Under the pieces are notes generated by a model. The model did no database searches. It was not told the DNA's origin and was given only the letters and a program-made list of their open reading frames with translations. From the NCBI GenBank assembly GCA_016648135.1, contig JADDOH010002592.1, forward strand, positions 248,001 to 312,000: a DNA stretch of 64,000 nucleotides, in the 5' to 3' direction. Each line of letters opens with the position of its first letter. The first letter of the stretch is position 1. The DNA is from Agrypnia vestita. Its lineage: Eukaryota > Arthropoda > Insecta > Trichoptera > Phryganeidae. The position numbers and the translations under genes are program-made. Of the stretch, positions 22,230-33,574 are shown one piece after another.

Positions 22230-24130
22230 TTTTAATCAAATGTTCTATCTCACGTAACTACAATCAAGTTTTTACGGGGGTCAAATGAAAATAGAGTTTT
22301 TTTCTTCAATTAATTCAGCAACATTGTAGATTGACATTTAAAAAAAATATTGATTATATTATTTGTATATTATCTACTTCTTTTATATAAGTAATTCCAC
22401 CAATATGTTTCATCATCATTATTTTTTTAAATATAGTTATTTTGCTGTAGGTCGATTACCGCAATTTTAGGTAGATCAAAGCATCGGACTGTGATCATGA
22501 TTAGAGCTTATAAAAAATTCAATACGTATCGGGAATTTGAATTATCGCTGGCAACTGCATACCTTGACAAACATATATAAGTTAATAAAAGGAAAAAAAT
22601 GTATGAAACCACTATTTATTGAATAATCAATATGTTTTGGGGGCAATGGTCCCTTCATCAGGATAAAATGAACACTAAATATTAAAATTGTAAATATGAA
22701 GATTTACAAAAATAAATATACAGGAGTTGAATAAATTATTAGGAACTAATGTGAAAATAAATGGTATCTTTTAAGTTATTCATAATACTCGATTTGATAT
22801 TTTTCTGATTTCTAAAATTTCTGATTAATCTATTATATAACAGGGATTTACTTTCATATCGTCCCCTTAGAGGTAAAACTCACTAACTAACATTAGAGTA
22901 CTTTTAAGATAATGAGGTTTAAACCTTCAAAACGTGATATTAAATAAAGTCCAACTTATTTGTTGTTTATTTTTTGCAGTATTGTAAGTAATTTAAGAGT
23001 GCATAACATACAATAAAAATATTAAGGATAAATTTATATTTCATATTAATAAAATGGTTTTTTGCACTTAGTGAATTTTACCTGGACAGAAAAAAAATAT
23101 GTTTTACTAAATAATTTTTTTTCTAGCGATTGATGTTTTAATACACCCTCATTTCATATTAAAAAGTTGTATTTTAGTTTTAAAAAAACATATTAAATGC
23201 GAAAAAAACATATAAATAACAATTTTACAGTATATCTAATAATCTTCCCCGCTAACACTTTTCTCATAATCAGCTGACTGTGGAGTCTTTTAATTTCATT
23301 TCATTCTGAAAAATTAATGATAATAATAAATTATAATTAATAAATATAATAAACATTTACTACTATTATAAGAAATATTTTTTTAATCTATCTTTAATCT
23401 AATGTCGATCCAGATGTAGTGAAACAGCGCAGCGCCTAGTTAAATGGGCTATAATTTCTCCGAAAACGGAATATTATCGAATTTCGAATATTCCAATATA
23501 AGTCATTTAAAATTATGTTTTGAAAAGCAAATAAGTAATTGCATTTATTTAGTTATTTATTATTTATACACACATTATGATATGCTATACTAGTCATATT
23601 ATTAAATTAAAATTTGTTCAAGAAAATTGATATTTGTAATTCCCATAGTAAATATAATTAAGGTAATGACTAAAGAAATGTTAATGCACATAACCAATGT
23701 TCCTGGAAATGTAACTCAATTATTTTCTAAGAATTGTCTTTTTCGACCAACTAGGCAATTAAGAATATTTGTTTAATGAAATATAAATGTAAATGGGATT
23801 ATCCCGATTATATTATTTGCACTTGCTAAGAGGAATTTTTAAAAGGGCCTTTCTTTGTTTCGATATTTGGCATTACCTTTATAAATAAACTATTTTTGTT
23901 GATATGTACATAACGAGATTCACTTTATCTTTCCGTGTTCCGAAAAACGTATTATGCTGGTTTATTTAACGAAACTTTTATAATAAACGCACATATAAAT
24001 GAAAGAAAATAATTGTTTTTATATATTAAATAATAACGATCAAGCATAATAATTATTTTCACACCGCAAAGAACACTATATAAGAAAAATAAGAATAAGA
24101 AATAAGATTACCGTTCCGAAAGGAAAAAAG
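22230..24130. other. AT-rich stretch without gene
   Basis: A short block (CAATTAATTCAGCAACATTG near 22307) also occurs near 9818. Apart from the ribozyme-like motif at 22621-22662, nothing else is recognised. Confidence 0.5.
22621..22662 (-). ncRNA. Hammerhead-like Penelope tail (minus strand)
   Basis: On the minus strand CTGATGA (22661-22655) is followed by GGGACCATTGCCCC, which can form a GGG/CCC stem, then AAAACATATTG. The GAAA half has one substitution (CAAAAC). Same layout as the motifs at 41709 and 57616. Confidence 0.4.
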
Positions 24131-24134
24131 ATCG

Positions 24135-24248
24135 CAAACTTCTATGATTTACAATGGAATTAAATTATATATGAAACTACCAGGGTATATTAGGGATGAA
24201 AATAATATGAAAACTTTTAAGAATAAATTAAGAAATACTTACTTTTGA
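24135..24248 (+). mobile_element. Non-LTR retrotransposon 3' end (CR1/jockey-like tail)
   Basis: A terminal reading frame contains YNGIKLYMKLPGYI, then MKTFKNKLRNTYF and a stop. This matches the usual C-terminal pattern of many LINE ORF2 proteins: N-x-LP-x-x-(I/V), ~10 residues, FK-x-x-L-(K/R). Only the last ~37 codons are recognisable; upstream is frameshifted. Confidence 0.55.
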
Positions 24249-24409
24249 TTAAAAATTTAATATACTCATATCTTATGCTGTATACAAAAGGAAATATAAA
24301 AATTATTATATTACCTACATTAAGAATAAAAATAAAAAAACAACAATTCTTTTCTTCTACATTCGTAGTTGTTGAAACATTGTGAACTATTTATTATCTG
24401 TGATTAATA

Positions 24410-24560
24410 AAATGTTCCCGGAAACGTCTGAACAGCTGTCAGTTGAAATGTCGGGAACAGGACGGGCGCTCAGTGTGTAGGAGCACAGGTCAAGAAATCC
24501 CGGATATTAAATCCGTTAGACATAGCAAAGCCGTTATCAAATCTGGCGACTAATGGTCTA
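24410..24560. other. GC-richer patch
   Basis: A local CpG-bearing patch (ACAGGACGGGCGCTCAGTGT) stands in very AT-rich surroundings. No open frame of note. It could be a regulatory or conserved non-coding segment. Confidence 0.2.
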
Positions 24561-25144
24561 TATATTTTGTCTCATTCGTTTTCCTTTCATTCTTCTTATT
24601 TGTAATGCGAGTATATTGCGCATCGTTAGTAATCGACAGTAAGTGTGCATATTTGTCTTGTGACCCCGAATGGATTCTCATTTATTGTATAATTAACTTT
24701 TGTGATTGAATTTAGTCTCTTTTTGAATGCTTATTCAAACATTTTCGATATATTATATAAATAGTATATTACCTATTTCTCATTGTTTGTTAAATTTGAT
24801 TACACTACCAATATGATTGTAAGTGATTATCCCTCACCACACGCTTGAATCTTAATTCTTTTTGGTGAGGTATAACATATAATAATAATTTGACTCAATA
24901 TTTGCTAGTTATCATAGTTATAAAAGAAATCATATGTATTATCTATTAAATAAATAAATATAATTAATAAAAATATTTTTTTTAAGTATTTATATACTGA
25001 ATTGTTAGAATGTTAAAATATAATATCTAATATGTACTAGTGCTGCCATGTATGACTACACACGTTTAATAAAAAATAAATATTCGTTCGTTTGCATCCG
25101 CACGTGTAGTTTCAATTTTTAATAAAAAATATCTAAAAAAAGAC

Positions 25145-25217
25145 TGCGTCGGCCGGGAATCGTACCCGGGTTACCACGCGGTAGTTGATCATTCTACCAC
25201 TGAACCACATTATTTAT
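25145..25217 (-). pseudogene. tRNA-Gly-like pseudogene
   Basis: The minus strand reads GTGGTTCAGTGGTAGAAT (D arm/A box) and CCCGGGTACGATTCCCGGC (T arm/B box), then CGACGCA as the 3' acceptor strand, like eukaryotic tRNA-Gly. The anticodon loop reads CTACCGC, giving ACC. The anticodon stem has a mismatch, and the 5' acceptor strand (AATAATG) does not pair with the 3' strand, so it is probably non-functional. A T-run follows the 3' side. It could also be the head of a tRNA-derived SINE. Confidence 0.6.
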
Positions 25218-25461
25218 CACTTTATAATTTCATTATAAACTTGTGAAGAGAATGACATGTCCTTCAGGATATACATTTGGTGGTCATCGACGAACAACCA
25301 GAAGTATCTTGATAATTGAAACCTTTTCCGTAGGGCCACAGACGTCTGTATCAAGCAAATCACTAATCCTCTGACCTGTTATATAAGTGACGTTATTCGC
25401 CTCTGTTCTCTTAATTTATCTATTATACAGCAGCTTTAATTAAGAAACTTTAAACATATAT

Positions 25462-25565
25462 ACAGGGTGTAACAGAGCTACTACATAATATTTTACAGGT
25501 AGATACCTGCTTAAATAATGAGTCAAAAATGTTCCAGCAACAATATCGATAGTGACGGAGATAAG
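25462..25565. repeat. Dispersed repeat related to the foldback interior
   Basis: CAGGGTGTAACAGAGCTACT, then a block containing ATGAGTCAAAAATGTTCCAGCAACA in part, resembles 14998-15110 inside the foldback element at 14871-15508. The opening CAGGGTGT...AG is a common start in insect MITEs. Confidence 0.45.
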
Positions 25566-25865
25566 TTAAGATAAGGGTTATTATTATTATTAAATATGAA
25601 ACTTTTCAAATTTCTGCTAGTTTTAATCACTTCACTTGGCTTGTAGTGAAGAAAATAAATTTTATATTCGATATAAGTGATTTTAATGATAAGCTAACAT
25701 TTAACGGAAATTAACTCGGAAATATTAAAAAATAAATATATAATAAAAAAATTATTATAAAAAATACTTTCAAGTCTCAAGTCTCTTATTAGGACTTTGC
25801 TGGAATATGTTTGATATAGGCAGGAATCTATCTGTAAATTATTGTGAACTAGTTCTGTTACCTGG

Positions 25866-26225
25866 CCATGGAAAGGCAGATGCTCGGCGTGAGCCTTCGA
25901 GATAAAATCAGAAATTAAGAAATAAGACGCCGAACAAAAGTTGCCTATATTATGGACCGTATTGCGAAACTAAAATGGCAGTGGGCTGAACGTATGGCTC
26001 GACAGGAGGATACTAGATGGGCACCCAGAATCCTACCGTGGAGGCCCTGAACGAAAAATAGAAGCGTCGGAAGACCTCCCAAAAGGTGCTCTGACGACAT
26101 TGTCCAGCAAGCAGGAAGAACTTGGATGCGAAGGGTGAGAAACAGAGATGATTGGAAGGAAATGGAAGATGCCTACATCCAGCAGTGGAGGGAAAAAGGA
26201 TAAGGAAGAAGAAAGAAGAAAAAGT
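25866..26225 (+). mobile_element. RTE-like LINE, C-terminal part of reverse-transcriptase ORF, broken
   Basis: A frame starting MERQMLGVSLRDKIRN continues through IMDRIAKLKWQWAERMARQ, then VGRPPKRC and WMRRVRNRDDW, ending EDAYIQQWREKG. This is the domain after the reverse transcriptase in a LINE group that is very common in insects. In-frame stops occur after KIRN and within the R-P-stop-T-K segment. The 3' end is a GAAGAAGAAA-type tail (26203-26222). The reverse-transcriptase core is absent, so this is a 5'-truncated dead copy. Confidence 0.75.
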
Positions 26226-26799
26226 TCTTTTACACCCTGTATCTGAAAAAATCTGATTCATGCGTTCTCGTAAAAGCTCTTTGTAAATCCCAATATCTTT
26301 CTTAATCATCCTTACTATTTCTACGTAAATTATCCCATTTAGGTTGCCCACAGAGATGCCAATAGATATAGGTATACGTAGATAAATGGCGAAAATAAAT
26401 ATTTTAAAAAAGCTCAGAAACAGAAAAACTCGCCACTGCCGCGACCGCTCTGACAAAAGTCCGATAAATAAAAACATGAAAGTGGAGCTGTGAATTAATA
26501 ATTGGCATGATGACAGATTTTGAAATAACATTCTATACTGTAGGTAGGTACACGTATACAAAATAACATTATTTCAGTAATAAACTAATTTTTTACGCAA
26601 TTTATTGCATTTTCATCTACATATTTTTAATTTCGCTCAAAAACGCCCGCAGCCGTCATTTCGTCTACGTAACGTCAAGCCTCAGTAACATTGCATTGTG
26701 TCTATGGCAACGATTCAAAGACACGGTGACGGGTGCTGATGCGTGACGTCATTCGCTCTGACCGGTGTTTCAGTTAAAATGGCGGATTGCACAATTTTA

Positions 26800-27245
26800 T
26801 ACTTTTTACTCCCTTTCTTTTAACTCGTAGCGTCTGCTTGTCTACTTGTCGTCTTGTCTGCTTGTCTGACGAAAAAACTTTGGATCGATTTTTAACCCCT
26901 TTCCCGTGATCTAATCGAGCTGAAACTTTGCAAGCAGACTCGTGGTGACGTTCAAGAAGATCTGTCAAATTTTCTTTAAAAAAATTAATCAATTTTTGGA
27001 TTTTTCAAACTTTGAATTGTTTTTTCATACAAATTATTAAGTTGTATGAAAATGTTTCAACGTGTCTGGTAGACGCGAAACCTGATTAGAGTATAATTTT
27101 GGATTTTTGGAATTTTTTTATTACTCCCTTTCGTAGCGTCGCCCGAACGAAGCCCAACGCGTAGGTTAAGCGCCAAACCAGTTTCCACTAGTAAATGAGA
27201 AAGGGAGTGTAATAAAAACTTGGTTTTTATGGGTAACTTTTTATA
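26800..27245. repeat. Dispersed non-coding repeat, copy 1, ends ACTCCCTTTC/GAAAGGGAGT
   Basis: It begins TTTTTACTCCCTTTC and ends GAAAGGGAGTGTAATAAAAA, giving complementary ends. An extra ACTCCCTTTCGTAGCGTC lies at ~27123. The core (AAAAAACTTTGGATCGATTT, AATCGAGCTGAAACTTTGCA) recurs at 30738-31075. Probably a MITE. Confidence 0.65.
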
Positions 27246-27289
27246 TTTTTAAACTGCACATTGAAGAAATTCCCGGAACGTACGGAGAG

Positions 27290-27570
27290 ATTAAACCAGC
27301 TTCCGATAGTAAAATGAATCACACCCACCGTATGTGGCCGATGTGCTGTACGATGTCCCGGGAGCGGAGATAACCCGGCAGAGAATTAGTTGGAGCGCCG
27401 CTCGCGGCCGTAAAACACGGCGCTGCGGCCAAAACACCGTAAATCCTAAGCGAAATGAGAAAATCGGCCCCGCCGCCGTTTAACATGTAATTAGCTTAAT
27501 CGGCGCCCGTCGAGCGCCGCCGCTCTGTTTACTTTCTCCTCATCACCCCGACACGACCACATCACCAAGT
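27290..27570. other. CpG-rich island without open frame
   Basis: The segment is GC- and CpG-rich (GCGCCGCTCGCGGCCGTAAA; CGGCGCCCGTCGAGCGCCGC) inside AT-rich DNA and includes AACATGTAATTAGCTTAATC, an AT-core motif of homeodomain type. No coding potential is seen. It may be a conserved regulatory element or unmethylated island; function is inferred only from composition. Confidence 0.3.
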
Positions 27571-27926
27571 TCACCTTTATTTTTATTTTATTTATTTATT
27601 TATTGTTTATTTACATGAAGATTAGTTGATACAAGATACTAATAACTGCCACACTAGGTAAAAACCTGATCTGTGGCAGTTATTCTCATATGGTAATTAT
27701 TTAGTGGTAAAAAATGACAATCAAAGAATCTAAATCTAAAAGAAAATAAAAAGAAAAAATATACATACAAAATCAAGATAAAAATTTAAAGTAAATCATA
27801 GGAATAAATCTAAGAGAAAAGAAAAAAAATACACACACAAAATTAAGATAAGAATTTAAGTACAAAAATAAATATTATATTATAGTGTACTATAAATTAT
27901 ATAAATAGTTTTTGCCATTTCAGAGG

Positions 27927-28115
27927 TCAAGGGCGGATCACTTCTTCAGCATACCTTTTACCTGATATTTTTATAAACTTATTAATATGATGTTTAAAAG
28001 GTTTGTGTACAGTTATTTCTTTAGTTTCATTAGGTAACTTATTGAAAACAAGCGGGGCAGTGAAATTAAACTGTCTTTGCCCAAAAGACGTTTTCCTTTT
28101 AGGTCCATTTGCCAA
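27927..28115 (-). mobile_element. Non-LTR retrotransposon 3' end (minus strand)
   Basis: A 62-codon minus-strand frame contains KTSFGQRQFNFTAPLVFNKL, then PNETKEITVHKPFKHHINKF. It fits the LINE ORF2 terminus pattern F-G-x-R-x-F ... N-x-LP ... FK-x-x-(I/L). Downstream on that strand is AT-rich, with no full reverse transcriptase upstream. A TTTA-rich tract lies at 27580-27605. Confidence 0.55.
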
Positions 28116-28249
28116 CCTTGTAACCCGTGTTTGTTGTGTACGATTAAAAATTATTACTCTCCAAATATTCCACGGCCACTATTGTCATCGTCGCAGCGAG
28201 TTGAGAGCTTTATTGCTCGCCGGAGCCATACAGCGGCAGTAAGTCGTAA

Positions 28250-28990
28250 GCCACAAAACTACATTTCTGAGATAGTGACAATCCGAGAAAAGCCTTTTTA
28301 GTGGGGGTTGGGTTGGTTGTGCTATTTTGGTGCGCGCGGTAATCATGTCTGTGCTTAACCGTTTGCGGTTGTTAACAATCATGTTTTAATTGGTGGTGTA
28401 TAGCATTAAAAGTTTCGCAGATTGTAATTTAATAGAGTTTGTTATCACTGAAGTATCGACGCGTGACAGATGACAGTTTTTGGTGACGGTTATTTTTATT
28501 TATTATCTTACAGCATCATGAGGGACATAAATAAAAGAAGCTATATACAAAAAAAAATGTTTTGAACGCAGTCACCGAGGGTTATTTATTTACAATGTAC
28601 TGAATTCGAGATTTTGTAGCCCTACCCTTTCCAAAATCCAAATAACTATTACATGGAAATACAGCAATATCCTTGTGGTATAAAAAACAAAGGAGCATCA
28701 CTTCAACCAATAACACTCAAGTCACGTGACAAAATGGTCGATTCATACTAAAGTAAAAGTTAATGACGCTTTTAGACTGAAACATCATAGCAATGACAGC
28801 AATATTCAATTATGTATATAGCAAAATCATTAATGTCCAATATTTGGTAACAAACACAGTAAAATATTTATTTATACACGTATACAGAAGAAAAAGTGAG
28901 GTGGCAATTGTTTATAAAAACTTTTGCCAACAAGATGTAAGTATCATAGATTCCAGAGAAATTTCTTTGATAAGTGACAGGTTTTTTGTA
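28250..28990. other. AT-rich stretch without gene
   Basis: No coding or repeat feature is recognised apart from small TTGGTTG-type repeats near 28305. Confidence 0.45.
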
Positions 28991-28992
28991 TT

Positions 28993-29375
28993 ACTAACTA
29001 ACTAACTAACTAACTAACAGGTAGGCAGAGAGGATTGAACGCCACACTCTTCTATCCTGGCACACCACTTTTGCTTCGGCCACATTCATACATCTTCTCA
29101 TACACGTTCTACGGCTTTTAACAGGGCCATCCTCAAATACTTGTAGTACCTGATCGTGCCAGGTCTTTCGCGGACGCCCTCTATTCCTGTTGCCTTCAAC
29201 ATTCGCCTCATATATTTTCTTAACCATCCTTTCCTCGTTCATACGTTCCACATGACCAAACCATCTCAGCACTCCTTTCTTTATTCTATCTACCACACTA
29301 CAGCCAGCATTGCATTCACTTCTAATTTGTTCATTCCTCACTCTATCGACCAAAGATTTTCCACACAAGCGTCTT
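28993..29375 (-). mobile_element. RTE-like LINE C-terminus with (TTAG)n tail
   Basis: A 120-codon minus-strand frame (29368-29006) contains LVDRVRNEQIRSE, VVDRIKKGVLRWFGHVERM and RNRGRPRKTWHDQV, then MNVAEAKVVCQDRRVWRSIL. This is the signature of the region after the reverse transcriptase in a widespread insect LINE. The plus strand at 28993-29020 shows (CTAA)n, that is (TTAG)n as the element's 3' tail. Copies of the same 3' end occur at 2275-2405 and 62278-62375. The element is 5'-truncated. Confidence 0.8.
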
Positions 29376-29379
29376 AGTG

Positions 29380-30720
29380 TATTACTATTTGTATTACTAC
29401 TATTGTGTACTACTTGTATTACTATCTAGTGGGATATTGCTGTCTTTGATTTTATACGGATATCCCTCAAAATAATTTACATGTTTCCAGGTGCACATTA
29501 CGTTATTGTTAAGTAGAAGGATGTTTCTTTCTGATGTTTGCAACATGACATGCAAGGCCAAAGACTGTTCAAGCAACAATATTACGCAGATTGTCCTGGT
29601 ATTGGTGTTGATATATGATCTATTTAAGAAAAATACTAAATACTAGAAAACATTTATTTAAGTATAATACTAAATATTTTGCCAGAAAAATAATGAATCT
29701 GTACACTTGTTGTCTCACATATTATAGTATTATAGTAGGCAGGGGCGTACAGTGAGAACAAGAAGCATGACTTTTAATTAAACGTATACTTTTAATTTTA
29801 AAAAAAACGAAATTAAATATTTATCTATCAGAATGTTATGAAATATTAAAATCTGAATTATTGTGATAGGAATATTACGAGATATATATCTTATTTTGGT
29901 TTCTTTATCAAGACACAGTGCATTATTCTATTATAGAGGAAATGTCAGAACTAATTATAACATTAGCAAACTCCGTAATCCCCACACAATACTCATTAGG
30001 AAATGAACATGCGGAGGCGGTCGACATTTTTGCTGATAGTATAACTGTGTATAGGAATAAATTGAAACAATTCTTTATGTCTAAACTAAATAGCAATGGA
30101 TAAATCAAATTTCTTCCTGTTAAACTTCTCTTTTTCACTTCTATTTTTAATTTACTCCAATCTATTATATGTACTTTACCCTGTACTTTATCCTCTTAAT
30201 TTACTGAAATCTTTAAACTATCTATCTTTTGTGATTTTTACTTGTAGCTGTAACCTTATACTTGAATCTTTTCAACTGCATATCTGTCTCATGTGATTTT
30301 TTTGTTTTATATTTTGTAAAAACCCATAAGGGCGTTAAATAAATAAATAAATTATTTGACAGTTTTTAGCACGAATACCATGAAGAAAGCAAATATAACC
30401 AGGCTATTCAAATGTAAATGGTAATTTCGCACAAAGTCGACGCAACCTCTAGAATGCCAACGGAATGTGGGAATACCAGCGAAAAGCGCAATGAAAATTT
30501 CGCTTCACTAGCCTTACGCTTCGATTTGTAGGGAAACAAGCCGAATAGATGCCCAACATTTGTAACATCAGGCTGAAAGAACGAAGGCTACAACTGACCA
30601 ACGAAAGGTTTGCTCCTTAACAAGGATCAGAGGATCTAGCGTTATATATGTTTCGATAAGAAATGTAAAACGACAGTTTGAATTTATTTCAATTTTTTCC
30701 TTGCATCTCGCACGATATTT
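29380..30720. other. AT-rich stretch, possible LINE 3' UTR inside
   Basis: A 61-codon plus-strand frame (29918-30103) ends KLKQFFMSKLNSNG and is followed ~250 bp later by AAGGGCGTTAAATAAATAAA. This resembles the 3' end of a jockey/CR1-like LINE, but the match is too weak to list separately. Confidence 0.3.
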
Positions 30721-30737
30721 TCATATTTTATAATATT

Positions 30738-31075
30738 TTTACTCTTTTTCTTTTAACTCGTAGCCTCTGCTTGCTTGCTTGTCTGACGAAAAAACTTTGG
30801 ATCGATTTTAAACCCTTTTCCCGTGATCAAATCGAGCTGAAACTTTGCAGGCAAACTCGTGGCGATGATAAAAATGATGTAACAAATATTCGTTTTAAAA
30901 AAATTAATAATTATAGTATAATTTTGAATTTTTTGTAATTTTAATGGTTTTTTTCAAATTGAAATCATTCTTTATGAGTAATCAGCCCTACGCGTATATA
31001 GCCACGACACCTGATTCAAAGTGAAAGGGAGTATTGTAAAAACTTGTTTTTATGGGTTAGTTTTTTATGCTTGAT
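30738..31075. repeat. Dispersed non-coding repeat, copy 2
   Basis: Same family and orientation as 26800-27245: TTTTACTCTTTTTCTTTTAA, AAAAACTTTGGATCGATTTT and AATCGAGCTGAAACTTTGCA are present. It ends GAAAGGGAGTATTGTAAAAA. It is shorter, with an internal deletion. Confidence 0.65.
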
Positions 31076-31138
31076 TTTTAGTGTATGCAGTATCGGTCTG
31101 CGGTAGTAAAATGATAAAAAAGTCTATCTACCTCACAA

Positions 31139-31215
31139 TAAGTTTTCTTATATATTATATATATATATATTATATATATATATATATAATATATATCTAT
31201 ATATATATATAATAT
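31139..31215. repeat. (TA)n microsatellite
   Basis: An almost pure TA tract with a few interruptions, self-complementary. A smaller (TA)n lies at 37131-37151. Confidence 0.85.
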
Positions 31216-31219
31216 CGAG

Positions 31220-32565
31220 GTAGGTAGTGGCTGAGAGGCTTGTTACATTTTATTTTATATTTATATATGTTATAAATGTATGTATCAAGCAATTTAATGT
31301 TTTTTATCCAATAAATGACGATTTTCATTACTGAAATGAAATTGAAATATGTGAACTCACGACCCAACTGTCAATTATTATAGAAACGTCTACGACTAAA
31401 TTGACATTAACCAGTGCTTAGTCGAAAGACGGTTCAAAATACATTTTAATTTACGTTTAATATTATATTAAGTTTTACATAAAACAGCTTCAAAGCTAAA
31501 TATTTTCTCGTACCTAAGTACACTTTCGTTAAAAGCTCCCACGGAGACAAAGAAGCTTTCAAAAAATTTGTTGTAAAAACTCACTTGTAGGTGGAACTAT
31601 GAATATTACATGACTTTCCGCACAAAATTTCATGCGTATTTTAAATGAGGCATGCCGAGGCAGAAAATGGTACCGTTGAATTATTGTAATTCATTTATTT
31701 TTATTACGTTACCCGGGACGAGAGGCCCGCCCTTGTGAAAATGCGCCCCTGCGAAGGCCCAACTTTCGCAAACACTCACCTTTTGACTGAATAAGCGGCA
31801 ACGTGACGCTAATGCGTCGAGTATTGTGCAATATTGTCACACTTCTGGTTTTGCTTTGAAACTCAACGAGCTCTTAAATACAGCGAGCACAAACTTTCCA
31901 CCAATTATCAAACTACTAAATATATACTAAATATAGATAGTTTTATTTTTCACGACTAAAGATATAAGCAGATATATCAAGTGAGTATGTGACAAATAAA
32001 GAATCTGGAAGGGCGCACGGACAGCGTGTAAATAGCTGTTTCGCCCTGGCGTGAATTTAATATTCACTTATAGTAATGCCTCTCAAGATGACAATGCAAA
32101 ATATCAGATTATGTTTTCTCCCTGAAGAAAACATATGAGTCAACCAAAATCAAGTCAAAATAACCACTAACCTGTGCTAGTTTTTATCCTCGAGGCAGTT
32201 GGTCAGTCCTTATTTTTTGCGGGTATCTTAAAGGTCTTCTTATTGTCCACGTCACAAACAACACGCGGAGATAAATCTGGACTGGTGAAACTCTCGCGGA
32301 TAATAATACAAACAATATGATTACATAAAAATTACGAATCTATTATATTATATGTATGTCCGTTCGCGTTCAAACCAGAGCAATGTTATTGTTAACAGAG
32401 TTTAAAAGGATTATATTTCTCCCGCTCCGGCGCGCGACAGTGTCGCCGTGCATGACTAACGCCATCTAGCCTCGGTGTATAATTTCACAGAAGCAGCGGC
32501 ATTTATGAAATGACACGGGAAACTCAAATATGTCCTCAGGAAAGATATTAAATAGAGTAATAGAC
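31220..32565. other. Gene-free stretch with GC-richer islands
   Basis: CpG-bearing islands near 31705-31840 (TTACCCGGGACGAGAGGCCC) and 32395-32470 stand out from AT-rich DNA. No open frame is preserved. Confidence 0.3.
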
Positions 32566-32570
32566 ATTAA

Positions 32571-32865
32571 TCAATCGTCATCCTGAGGGGCATACATTTC
32601 TTTATTATGTCGCCTAACCAGAATCTTTGCGGACCCCGCGATGAAACCCTCTTCCAAGAGGGCTATGGAACACTCGAACCGCATCCAGAAGATTCTTAAG
32701 CTTATCTGATGCACAAAAGGATTCATCCTTTCGCGAAACCTCAAACAGCGAAACGCACAGTGGTTCCGGGCCAATCGAGAAGAGATCTTTCAGAAATCTC
32801 CGAAGCGGTAATCTGGAAGCGAATGTAGCCTCAGCCACTTTAATAACATTACCATACCACACCAA
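32571..32865 (-). pseudogene. Unidentified degenerate coding-like segment
   Basis: Two overlapping minus-strand frames (32865-32614 and 32774-32571) have coding-like composition in AT-rich surroundings. Segments include VAEATFASRLPLRRFLKDLF and LKNLLDAVRVFHSPLGRGFH. I do not recognise the family. The switch between frames suggests a frameshifted relic, possibly of a retroelement. Confidence 0.2.
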
Positions 32866-33093
32866 GAAGACTTATTTCACTTTATAAGCGCAGAAAGCAA
32901 TTTTCCATTCGGTTCCTCGTGAGTGGAGATTTATGCGAGATATATTTTATTCATAGGATAATTATAATTTATTCGGTACCGTCTCTATATTATCAAAACA
33001 GAAAACTCTCGAATGCGTCAATGAAAGATTAGCTTATACACTCGTACTTAGGCTTCTTGATGATTTCACATAAATTTAATATTTTTAATAATA

Positions 33094-33568
33094 GGTGTAC
33101 CCATAAGTAATCAATTATTTTTGGTGTGGAATGTTTGCTTCAGTCAAGCTCAGTTAAGTGAACATGTAAAGATGTTTTTTATACGCAATATTGTAATCCG
33201 TGGTCTTGTGACCTGTGACAATTAAATTATTTTTTTTTATTACTCTATTGTAAAATGGCGGACGATCAACTAACTGAAAAACATTTACGTCATTGCATGC
33301 TGTATTATTTTCTATCGGGTGTTAATGCAACGGTTGCAATAAAGAAAATTTGTGATGTGTATGGAGACGTATTGAAAGTAAATAAGTGCCAACGTTGATT
33401 TTGAAAATTTTCCGATGGTGATTTTGACTTGTCTGATAGCCATCGAAGTGGGAGCCCGGTAGGGTTTGATAATGATCTTATTAGATAGACGTCAATTAGA
33501 AATAAAATTAAATGTAGTTAAATTCTTTTTTGTTGCCACTTAAATAATTGATTACTTATGGTTACACC
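33094..33568 (+). mobile_element. Internally deleted mariner element (475 bp)
   Basis: The terminal inverted repeats are GGTGTACCCATAAGTAATCA (33094-) and, inverted at the right end, GGTGTAACCATAAGTAATCA; they match 26 of 27. A TA dinucleotide flanks each end (33092-33093, 33569-33570), the mariner target duplication. The start of a transposase frame (ATG at 33255) remains. The rest of the transposase is missing, so the element is non-autonomous. Confidence 0.9.
33255..33488 (+). pseudogene. Mariner transposase N-terminal fragment, broken
   Basis: From ATG the frame reads MADDQLTEKHLRHCMLYYFL, then SGVNATVAIKKICDVYG, VNKCQR, stop, F, stop, KFSDGDFDLSDSHRSGSPV. This matches the first helix-turn-helix region of mariner transposases, with the RSG-P linker. 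The two stops fall where the family normally has tryptophan (W-F-x-x-F), consistent with TGG to TGA changes. The catalytic DD34D domain is deleted. Known role of the family: terminal-repeat binding and cut-and-paste transposition. Confidence 0.85.
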
Positions 33569-33574
33569 TAATAT

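Noticed and set aside
26013..26561. 182-codon minus-strand frame
   Set aside because: Its lower half is antisense to a recognised LINE, and the rest is hydrophobic low-complexity sequence with no motif.
27123..27140. A third end of the ACTCCCTTTC repeat family as a separate element
   Set aside because: Only the terminal ~10 bases match; it is more likely an internal copy of the end.
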